Source: Clostridiales bacterium
GTDB taxonomy: Bacteria; Bacillota; Clostridia; Oscillospirales; QAMX01
NCBI GenBank assembly: GCA_003149835.1
Contig: QAMX01000085.1
Coordinates: 1-5,721, forward strand
Direction: 5' to 3'
Length of the DNA: 5,721 nt
Made by a program: the position numbers and the translations under genes
Notes under the pieces: model-generated
Told to the model about the DNA's origin: nothing
The model's database searches: none
The model's input: the letters and a program-made list of their open reading frames with translations, nothing else
Shown: one piece after another, positions 1-5,385 of the stretch
Position numbering within the stretch: position 1 is the stretch's first letter
Layout of the letters: every line of letters starts with the position of its first letter

Positions 1-1653
1 TACGGAGTCGAGCCGGACATCGCGCGCGCCGCGGAGCTGTACCGGCAGGCGGCGGAGCAGGGCTTTGCCGCGGCGCAGTGCAATTTAGCGGTCTGCCTGC
101 TGAACGGCCGCGGCCTCAAAAAAAACGCTGCGGCGGCTGTGGAATGGCTGGAACGCGCCGCCGAGCAGGGGTATCCGCGCGCGCAGAACCTGCTCGGAGA
201 GTGCTGCGAACAAGGCCGCGGCACCGAGCGGGACGAGGAACGCGCTGTGGAGCAGTACCGGCGCGCGGCCGAACAGGGCCATGCAGGCGCTCTGTGCAAT
301 CTGGGGCTGTGCCTGCTGTATGGGCGCGGCGTCGCGGAGGATGAAGCCGGAGCCGTCGAACGGCTGACGCAGGCGGCGGAGCAGAACAGCCTTTGCGCGG
401 TTGAAACGCTCGGGATTTGTTATGAGTTCGGTTACGGCGTCGCGGAGGACCGGCAGCGCGCCGTAGAGCAGTACCGGCGCGCTGCGGAAGAGGGCTATGC
501 TCCGGCGCAGACCCGGCTGGCGCGCTGCCTGCTGAACGCGTGCGGCGTGGAAAAAGACGAGGCCGCGGCCGTAAAATGGCTGGAACGCGCCGCGGAGCAG
601 GAGTTTCCGTGGGCGCAGGCGATGCTCGGCGAATGCTGTGAGCAGGGCAGAGGGACGGCGGCCGACGGCACCCGCGCCGTGGAGCTGTACCGCCGCGCCG
701 CTGAAAAAGGCTATGCTCCGGCGCAGTGCAGCCTGGCGGTCTGTCTCCTCGAAGGGCACGGCGCGGAAAAGAACGAGGCGGAGGCCGTCGCGTGGCTGCG
801 CCGCGCGGCAAAAGAAAATTCGCCCCGCGCCGTGGATCTTCTCGGCCAGTGCTATGAAAAGGGGCTCGGCGTTGAAGCGGACGAAGCGCGCGCCCTTCGC
901 CTGTACCGGCAGGCGGCTGAGGCGGGGCATACCTGGGCGCAGTTTCATCTGGGGCGCTGTTTGATTCGGATACGGGGCTGGGGCGTCGATGAAGGCGTCG
1001 AATGGCTGTCGCTGGCGGCGCAGAAGAAAAATCCGAAGGCGCTCGTTGCGCTGGCCGAATGCTTCGAGTGGGGCTGGGGCGTGGAGATCGATCTGCGCCG
1101 TGCCATGTCGCTGTATGCGAAGGCGTCGGGGCAGGGGTATGGACTGGCGCAGTATCGCTTAGGGCTGTGTCTCTTTCACGGACGCGGCATGGAGTCATTG
1201 GACAGGGAGCAGAATGAAAAGAGCAGTATCGGCTGGTTTCAACGCGCCGCGGAAGAAGGTGTCGCGGAGGCGCTCGATCAGCTCGGCGTTTGCTGCGAAA
1301 CCGGGCGCGGCATGGAAGCGAACGCGGAACAGGCGGCGGATTACTATGCGCAGGCGGCCAAAAAGGGCTGCGCTTCCGCCCGCCGCCATCTGGCGCTCTG
1401 CTATTTCAGCGGGCTCGGCGTGGAAAAAGATCCGGTTCGCGCCGTAGCGCTGCTCAGACAGGCGGCGGAGCAGAACGACGCCGGCGCGGTTTTTGAGCTG
1501 GCGCGCTGTTATCAGAGCGGGCGCGGCGTGAGCCGAAACCGGGCCGAGGCGCAGGAGCTTTTTCAACGCGCGTTCAAGCTCTGGAAACAACGGATCTTTG
1601 ACCGCAAGGATCTCGAAGCGGCTTTGGAGGCGGCTCGCTGCTGCCGCGACGGG
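1..1653 (+). repeat. In-frame tandem repeats, 108-bp unit with 216- and 432-bp super-periods
   Basis: The coding repeats are also repeats at DNA level. The 17-mer CTGTACCGGCAGGCGGC occurs at 37-53 and 901-917, 864 bases apart (eight units). GAGCAGTACCGGCGCGC occurs at 250-266 and 466-482, 216 apart (two units). AATGGCTGGAACGCGCCG occurs at 143-160 and 575-592, 432 apart (four units). All spacings are exact multiples of 108. In the protein, units alternate between a type ending C-L-L-x-G after an LYR-x-AAE helix and a type ending C-x-E-x-G after a WLERAAE helix. This suggests growth by duplication of unit pairs, probably with some recombination or gene conversion. The array is still regular up to about residue 324 and more diverged after that. 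Confidence 0.85.
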
Positions 1654-1803
1654 CTTGGCGTTGAAAAGGACGTTGCAGAGGCGGAGCGCTGGTTTGCCTT
1701 TGCGGCCAGACGCGGCGTCAGCGAAGCTGAAAAAGAATTACAGGAGCTTCTGGCCGCCAAACGCGACGGCTCTCTGCTGCGCAGGATTTTTCGCGGACGG
1801 TAG
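1..1803 (+). CDS. Sel1-like repeat protein, C-terminal 600 residues (5' end outside window)
   Basis: The frame is open from base 1 to a TAG at 1801-1803, so the start codon lies upstream and the internal GTG at 139 is not the start. The whole product is tandem Sel1-like repeats (TPR-like helix pairs), mostly exactly 36 residues: fifteen units at residues 1-551 and a degenerate capping unit at 552-600 ending in a basic tail (KRDGSLLRRIFRGR). The consensus is roughly RGV-x-D-x2-AV-x2-Y-R-x-AAEQG-x3-A-x3-LG-x-C-x3-G. Units 9, 11 and 14 differ in length (34, 41 and 44 residues). Sel1 proteins usually act as protein-protein scaffolds, in some bacteria in signalling or secretion, but nothing here names a partner. 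No membrane segment or catalytic domain is visible, and any signal peptide or N-terminal enzymatic domain would be off the left edge. G+C is very high, which gives long antisense open frames. Family assignment is firm; function is unknown. Confidence 0.93.
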   Translation, partial: YGVEPDIARAAELYRQAAEQGFAAAQCNLAVCLLNGRGLKKNAAAAVEWLERAAEQGYPRAQNLLGECCEQGRGTERDEERAVEQYRRAAEQGHAGALCNLGLCLLYGRGVAEDEAGAVERLTQAAEQNSLCAVETLGICYEFGYGVAEDRQRAVEQYRRAAEEGYAPAQTRLARCLLNACGVEKDEAAAVKWLERAAEQEFPWAQAMLGECCEQGRGTAADGTRAVELYRRAAEKGYAPAQCSLAVCLLEGHGAEKNEAEAVAWLRRAAKENSPRAVDLLGQCYEKGLGVEADEARALRLYRQAAEAGHTWAQFHLGRCLIRIRGWGVDEGVEWLSLAAQKKNPKALVALAECFEWGWGVEIDLRRAMSLYAKASGQGYGLAQYRLGLCLFHGRGMESLDREQNEKSSIGWFQRAAEEGVAEALDQLGVCCETGRGMEANAEQAADYYAQAAKKGCASARRHLALCYFSGLGVEKDPVRAVALLRQAAEQNDAGAVFELARCYQSGRGVSRNRAEAQELFQRAFKLWKQRIFDRKDLEAALEAARCCRDGLGVEKDVAEAERWFAFAARRGVSEAEKELQELLAAKRDGSLLRRIFRGR

Positions 1804-1818
1804 ATCAGGCGGATATAT

Positions 1819-1884
1819 GGCGTTTTCGCCTGCTTGGCTGAGAGCGATTTTTCGAAAATCGCGTTTCCAAGAGGCGAAAACGCC
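1819..1884. repeat. Long nested palindrome (66-nt extended hairpin)
   Basis: A 13-base arm GGCGTTTTCGCCT (1819-1831) is perfectly complementary to AGGCGAAAACGCC (1872-1884). Inside it, CTTGG (1833-1837) pairs with CCAAG (1867-1871), and GCGATTTT (1844-1851) pairs with AAAATCGC (1855-1862) around a TCG loop. The only unpaired parts are one bulged G (1832) and an internal loop (1838-1843 against 1863-1866). It starts 15 bases after the Sel1 stop codon. There is no T-run after the last arm on either strand, so it is not a textbook intrinsic terminator, although it could still stop or stabilise transcripts. Its length and near-perfect symmetry also fit a dispersed extragenic palindrome or a small non-autonomous mobile repeat; that reading is inference. 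Confidence 0.7.
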
Positions 1885-1892
1885 CCGCTGCC

Positions 1893-1934
1893 GGCTTTGG
1901 CCGCGCGCCCGCACGGCGGGCGGAGAGCAAAGCC
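1893..1934. other. Second nested hairpin in the Sel1-GNAT spacer
   Basis: GGCTTTG (1893-1899) pairs with CAAAGCC (1928-1934), and inside it CGCCCGC (1906-1912) pairs with GCGGGCG (1916-1922) around an ACG loop. It follows the larger palindrome by eight bases, so 1819-1934 is almost entirely self-complementary. On the plus strand it is followed by a short GGTTTTAA 11 bases later, too far away for a typical terminator tract. It may be part of the same repeated element as the larger palindrome, or a weak terminator of the Sel1 transcript. Confidence 0.45.
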
Positions 1935-2032
1935 TGACAGTTCCGGTTTTAATGCCCTTCCGCTCCGCTTCTTTTCCGGCGACTCCACGCGGGCAGACCC
2001 GTTTCGGCAAAGCTCCGCACAACTACCTCACC

Positions 2033-2040
2033 AAAGGGGA
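2033..2040 (+). promoter_or_regulatory. Ribosome binding site that fixes the GNAT start
   Basis: AAAGGGGA lies nine bases before the ATG at 2050. The same frame is open upstream to a TTG at 1834, but that start would fall inside the palindrome and has no ribosome binding site, and the extra 72 residues show no domain. The start at 2050 also puts the protein at normal GNAT length. Confidence 0.75.
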
Positions 2041-2049
2041 ATACAAACG

Positions 2050-2580
2050 ATGAACTGTACGATTCGAGCATGGAGAACATCGGACGCCGCCGATCTGGCT
2101 GCGGCGGTCAACAACCCGAATATCCTCCGCAACCTGCGCGACGGTCTGCCGTACCCGTATACCGTGGCGGACGCCGAGGCGTATATCGCCGCCGTGCTGT
2201 CGGCCGCTCCTGACAAGACCTACGCCTTTGCGATCGCCGTCGAAGACCGGGCGGTCGGAAGCATCGGTGTGTTCCGGCAGACCAACATTCATTCGCGGAC
2301 CGCGGAAATCGGATATTATCTTGCGGAGCCCTATTGGGGCAAAGGCTTGGGCACAAGCGCCGTCCGGCAGGCCTGCGCGTGGATTTTCGCCCATACGGAC
2401 ATCCTGCGCATCTATGCCGAGCCGTTCGCCTCGAACGCCGCCTCCTGCCGCCTCTTGGAGAAGGCGGGCTTTGTCTGCGAGGGGCTTATGCGAAGCAACG
2501 CGGTCAAAAACGGCCGGATTCTCGACATGAAGCTGTACGCATTGCTGCGCGAAGACAGCCGGCTTGAAGCGCGGTTATAA
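2050..2580 (+). CDS. GNAT N-acetyltransferase, RimJ/RimL type
   Basis: This is a complete 176-residue protein of normal length for a single-domain GNAT enzyme. It would transfer acetyl from acetyl-CoA to an amine in the cytoplasm. Residues 20-45 match the RimJ/RimL-like N-terminal region (NNPNILRNLRDGLPYPYT, then ADAEAYI). Residues 86-102 contain the beta-strand AEIGYYLAEPYW followed by the acetyl-CoA pyrophosphate loop GKGLGT (Q/R-x2-G-x-G/A class). Residues 122-141 carry YAEPFASNAASCRLLEKAGF, with the Asn and Lys-Ala-Gly-Phe typical of motif B. Residues 142-165 hold the closing EGLMRSNAVKNGRILDMKLY strand region. RimJ/RimL relatives acetylate N-termini of ribosomal proteins, but most genomic members like this have unknown substrates (small amines, antibiotics, peptides), so the acceptor is not assigned. 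It sits 246 bases after the Sel1 gene with palindromes between, so it is probably transcribed separately. No convincing promoter could be picked out upstream. Confidence 0.93.
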   Translation: MNCTIRAWRTSDAADLAAAVNNPNILRNLRDGLPYPYTVADAEAYIAAVLSAAPDKTYAFAIAVEDRAVGSIGVFRQTNIHSRTAEIGYYLAEPYWGKGLGTSAVRQACAWIFAHTDILRIYAEPFASNAASCRLLEKAGFVCEGLMRSNAVKNGRILDMKLYALLREDSRLEARL

Positions 2581-2617
2581 AACCAGGGAGCAGGCCGGCA
2601 AACCGATCCGAACTGCG

Positions 2618-2652
2618 GCGCCGCGGCGGGAATCGTTCCGCCGCGGCGCTTT
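2618..2652 (+). terminator. Probable intrinsic terminator after the GNAT gene
   Basis: GCGCCGCGGCGG (2618-2629) is perfectly complementary to CCGCCGCGGCGC (2638-2649). This gives a 12-bp all-G/C stem with an eight-base loop, starting 38 bases after the GNAT stop. It is followed by TTTATGCCGTTT, an interrupted and rather weak T-tract. The minus strand has no T-run on its downstream side, so the element should work in the plus direction only. Confidence 0.6.
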
Positions 2653-2661
2653 ATGCCGTTT

Positions 2662-2687
2662 CAAAAGACCGCAGCCGCTATGCGGCC
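2662..2687 (-). terminator. Possible terminator of the minus-strand acylation operon
   Basis: Read on the minus strand, 2687-2681 (GGCCGCA) pairs with 2673-2667 (TGCGGTC) over a seven-base loop, with one G-T wobble, and is followed at once by TTTTG. The stem is short and the T-run only four bases. It is about 180 bases after the DHHW stop codon, so it is only a candidate. It would face the plus-strand terminator at 2618-2652. Confidence 0.3.
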
Positions 2688-2863
2688 GGCGCTCTCCTCG
2701 GAATGCTTGCGATCCTGTGATATTCATTACACCGGTATTCTCAATCACACAAACCTTTATCAATACCAACACGGCAAAATGCTAAATGGATGTGGGATTG
2801 AATACGGCAAGCTATTCTGCGAATACAGAATGACTGGCACGATTTTAACGGCGTCGGTCATTT

Positions 2864-3964
2864 TTATGCATGAATCGTTACATCGTTTGCAAAATTGGGA
2901 ACGCCATACAGCACAAGCACATCGGTTATCCCGTTTGCCTGAATATATTCCTCCACGCTGCCGCGGTAAAAGCGAAGATCCAACATATGCACCTCAGCAT
3001 AGTCCTCTGACGGAAACTGAGCAAAGGTATTTCCATAAGAATCCTTAATCATCAGAAGTTTTCCGCTTTTGCCACTGCCCTGAATGACAGTCTGTGCCTG
3101 ATTGGAATTCAAAAATACAGCATACTGATCCTTACCGTCAAGGTATTTGCGTTCGTAAATGCTCTCGGTCACATAATCTCCGCTGTTGTAGGATACTGTA
3201 CGGGTGGAGTTTTGGTAATATGCCGTGATGGTGTCCGGCTTAGCAAATGGATAATTGACCTTGGCATACGAGGTTCCGAAGAAGTTGTCGCAGAGAATTT
3301 CGCTTTTGTATTCCGCCAGAGAAGAAACCGAAAGCCCCAGACTTTTCCGGTAGGCCGCGTAACAGTAATAAGCGCCGAGGCTGGTATAGTGGTGATCGTT
3401 CCGATAGAATATGTACTCGCCGCTGTGTTTTTCCAAGGTGTCGATTACGTCGACAACATGTAATCCTTGTTCTTTCATATACGCAATTAACTGAGATTGA
3501 TCGGCGTGGGGTGCAAAGGCGGGCAGCTTATCCGACAGAATTTCTATGGCAGTCGGAACGGGAAGAACCGTGAAGCTGACGCCTTGCGCCTTTGCCTGCT
3601 CCTGTAAGCTCAGAACGGCGGCAGTGTTCGCCTTAAAATTATCGAAGTTGACGCTTGAAAATTTTTGAATCAAAAAACCGTCCTTGCCGAAATACACGCC
3701 GCCGGAATCCCGCTTGCCGCTTGCTATGTCTGTAACGGTTTTAATCGCAATCCAGCCGTTCCTGCCGGGGAATTGGTCGGTTAGATATTTATCAACATTG
3801 CTTTGAAATTTCCCGTTCCCGTATTCTGTGATTTTAACCTCAGCTTTTTGCGTGAGCTTACGCTTTTCGCTCTCCGAATAATAGTGATCGGGGAGCACAG
3901 CCGATAAAACGGGTGCGCCTGCCAGCAAAAGGCAGAAAAATACGGTGATCAATTTATTTCGCAT
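2864..3964 (-). CDS. DHHW family protein, AlgX/AlgJ-like exported partner of the MBOAT acyltransferase
   Basis: This is a complete 366-residue protein. Residues 1-22 are a basic then hydrophobic signal sequence (MRNKLITVFFCLLLAGAPVL), so it acts outside the membrane, either released or anchored. Residues 28-40 (YYSESEKRKLTQK) fit the N-terminal S-E-x-E-x-R-x-L motif common to AlgX-like and DHHW proteins. Residues 189-193 are NDHHY, the family's Asp-His-His signature (Trp in the name-giving members, Tyr here). Residues 303-312 (LLMIKDSYGN) form a strand followed by the likely nucleophile Ser309. D190, H192 and S309 would thus give an SGNH-like Asp-His-Ser set, by analogy with AlgX/AlgJ. The family is thought to pass acyl groups onto extracellular glycans together with MBOAT proteins. 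The gene starts 14 bases after the MBOAT stop, behind a perfect AGGAGG. Family and export are well supported; the catalytic set is inferred by position, and the acceptor glycan is unknown. Confidence 0.9.
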   Translation of the reverse strand: MRNKLITVFFCLLLAGAPVLSAVLPDHYYSESEKRKLTQKAEVKITEYGNGKFQSNVDKYLTDQFPGRNGWIAIKTVTDIASGKRDSGGVYFGKDGFLIQKFSSVNFDNFKANTAAVLSLQEQAKAQGVSFTVLPVPTAIEILSDKLPAFAPHADQSQLIAYMKEQGLHVVDVIDTLEKHSGEYIFYRNDHHYTSLGAYYCYAAYRKSLGLSVSSLAEYKSEILCDNFFGTSYAKVNYPFAKPDTITAYYQNSTRTVSYNSGDYVTESIYERKYLDGKDQYAVFLNSNQAQTVIQGSGKSGKLLMIKDSYGNTFAQFPSEDYAEVHMLDLRFYRGSVEEYIQANGITDVLVLYGVPNFANDVTIHA

Positions 3965-3969
3965 ACTGT

Positions 3970-3975
3970 CCTCCT
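3970..3975 (-). promoter_or_regulatory. Perfect ribosome binding site of the DHHW gene
   Basis: On the minus strand AGGAGG ends five bases before the ATG at 3964. It lies in the 14-base gap after the MBOAT stop (TAG, 3979-3981), which supports co-transcription and fixes the DHHW start. Confidence 0.85.
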
Positions 3976-3978
3976 TTT

Positions 3979-5382
3979 CTAAAACCGGAAATACAAAAAC
4001 GGATTATAGGAACTGCTTATCAAATAGGCTGTACTGAACAGCAGAATGGCAGCTACGCCGGCGCAATCGGTCAAGGCCATTGGCAGAGCCTTACACCGTT
4101 GGTTGATTCGCTGATACAGCCTTGAAGCGATCTGCGTTGAGGCAAAGAAGCCGGCCAGTAAAAGCGGAAGCGACGTCGTCAGCAGATACATTGTGCTCCG
4201 GTCACAGAAAGCCGCACCTCCGAACATGGTGCTGAAATAGCTTCCGAGCTGTCCCATGTCCTCAATGGCAAACAATACCCAGCCCATCAAAACGAAGAAC
4301 AGCGTATAGATGTGACCCACAATGGCAGGCGCTTTATTCAGATACCGGAGCAGGAAAAACTTTTCTATGATCAACAGTACCCCGTAGAACACGCCCCACA
4401 GCACATAATTCCAGCTTGCTCCATGCCAAAAACCGGTGAGCAGCCACACGATTGCAATATTGCGAAACTGGACTCCAAGTCCCTGACGGTTGCCGCCAAG
4501 CGGGATATACACATAATCCCGGAACCATGTACCGAGGGAAATGTGCCAGCGCCGCCAGAATTCCGTAATGCTTTTCGAGATATACGGATAATCAAAGTTT
4601 TCGAGGAAACTGAATCCGAGCATTTTTCCGAGGCCGATTGCCATATCCGAGTATCCCGAAAAATCAAAGTACAGCTGCAATCCGAAGGCGATAATGCCAA
4701 GCCACGCGCCTACAACGGTGAGCTGATTTCCCGGCAGCTCAGAGACAGTTTTCCAGATGAGTCCTATGTTGTTTGCAAGGAGGACTTTTTTACCCAAACC
4801 GCACACAAAGCGTTTTACGCCGTTACCAAACAGATCAACGCTATGTACACGGTCGTCTATTTGGTCTGCAATTGTCTGATAGCGAACGATGGGGCCCGCA
4901 ATCAACTGTGGGAACAGCGAAACATACGCGCCGAAAGACAGAATGTTTTTCTGCACCTTCGCATCTCCGCGATACACATCAATGGTATAGCTCATGGTTT
5001 GAAAGGTGTAAAAGGAGATACCGATGGGGAGCAGCAGATTCGGCTGCGGAACAGTCAGCCCGGTCAGCGCATTCAAATTGTGAATAAGGAAATCGCTGTA
5101 TTTGAACACGCCCAATAACCCGATATTTACGATTACTGAGATGAGCAAAGCGATTTTCGCACCACGCGTTCCGCGATGCCGGTCAACCATGATTCCACAG
5201 GTATAATCCAGCGCCGTTGAAAACAGCATCAGTGCAACATAAATCGGCTCGCCCCAAGAGTAGAAAAGCAGACTGAACGCAAACAGTATCACATTTTTCG
5301 TCTTGTTTCCGGGGGCGAGAAAGTACGCCCCCAAAAACATTGGAAGAAACAATAACAGAAACGTCAGGCTGGAAAACACCAT
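3979..5382 (-). CDS. MBOAT family membrane-bound O-acyltransferase, AlgI-like
   Basis: This is a complete 467-residue polytopic membrane protein, a normal length for AlgI/DltB-type enzymes. Hydrophobic segments run throughout, from residues 4-23 to 441-456. Family landmarks in order are LLPIGISFYTFQTMSYTIDV (117-136), LFPQLIAGPIVRY (156-168), YFDFSGYSDMAIGLGKMLGF (238-257), EFWRRWHISLGTWFRDYVY (274-292, with conserved His280) leading into IPLGGNR (293-299), and LLTGFWHGASWNYVLWG (314-330), which holds the expected catalytic His320. The C-terminus, NPFLYFRF, is also typical. Such proteins take an acyl group from a cytoplasmic donor, probably acetyl-CoA, and deliver it across the membrane to an exported partner that acylates a glycan. 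The partner is encoded directly downstream (DHHW). The ATG follows the DUF4358 stop by three bases, with its ribosome binding site inside the last codons of that gene, implying translational coupling. Whether the donor is acetyl or another acyl group is not shown by the sequence. Confidence 0.95.
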   Translation of the reverse strand: MVFSSLTFLLLFLPMFLGAYFLAPGNKTKNVILFAFSLLFYSWGEPIYVALMLFSTALDYTCGIMVDRHRGTRGAKIALLISVIVNIGLLGVFKYSDFLIHNLNALTGLTVPQPNLLLPIGISFYTFQTMSYTIDVYRGDAKVQKNILSFGAYVSLFPQLIAGPIVRYQTIADQIDDRVHSVDLFGNGVKRFVCGLGKKVLLANNIGLIWKTVSELPGNQLTVVGAWLGIIAFGLQLYFDFSGYSDMAIGLGKMLGFSFLENFDYPYISKSITEFWRRWHISLGTWFRDYVYIPLGGNRQGLGVQFRNIAIVWLLTGFWHGASWNYVLWGVFYGVLLIIEKFFLLRYLNKAPAIVGHIYTLFFVLMGWVLFAIEDMGQLGSYFSTMFGGAAFCDRSTMYLLTTSLPLLLAGFFASTQIASRLYQRINQRCKALPMALTDCAGVAAILLFSTAYLISSSYNPFLYFRF

Positions 5383-5385
5383 ATT

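Larger units (their letters stand above)
2581..2863. other. Convergent intergenic spacer with composition change
   Basis: This 283-base spacer lies between the ends of the GNAT and DHHW genes. Its left third is G+C-rich and holds two opposed hairpins (2618-2649 and 2667-2687). Its right part (about 2720-2863) is much more A+T-rich and shows only weak dyads: GGTATT/AATACC at 2734-2739 and 2762-2767, and ATTCTG/CAGAAT at 2814-2819 and 2826-2831. A plus-strand open frame starting at 2653 runs into the DHHW gene and shows no domain or ribosome binding site. I see no gene, RNA or mobile element here. Confidence 0.6.

Noticed and set aside
116..1198. Long open frames on the minus strand (360 and 287 codons) opposite the Sel1 gene
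   Set aside because: They are produced by the G+C-rich, repeated codons of the Sel1 array. They are Arg/Pro/Ala-rich with no domain, start signal or independent support.
1..1803. CRISPR array or mobile-element explanation for the 108-base periodicity
   Set aside because: The repeats are in frame, translate cleanly into Sel1 units, and diverge in a protein-like way. There are no short identical repeats with unique spacers.
1925..1953. Possible promoter for the GNAT gene (TTTAAT at 1948-1953 as -10)
   Set aside because: The -10 match is fair, but nothing at the correct distance resembles a -35 box, so it is no better than chance.
1988..2002. Small hairpin CGGG-CAGA-CCCG followed by TTT before the GNAT gene
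   Set aside because: A four-bp stem is too short to call a terminator or attenuator in G+C-rich DNA.
1834..2049. N-terminal extension of the GNAT protein by 72 residues from a TTG start
   Set aside because: The frame is open, but the TTG lies inside the palindrome without a ribosome binding site, the extra residues look like translated non-coding DNA, and the start at 2050 has a good site and gives normal family length.
2653..3048. Plus-strand open frame of 131 codons across the convergent spacer
   Set aside because: It overlaps the end of the well-supported DHHW gene, has no domain, and its start lies in the tail of the terminator hairpin.
4312..5118. Plus-strand open frame of 268 codons opposite the MBOAT gene
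   Set aside because: The minus-strand MBOAT protein has all family landmarks across this stretch. The plus frame shows no recognisable domain and no ribosome binding site.
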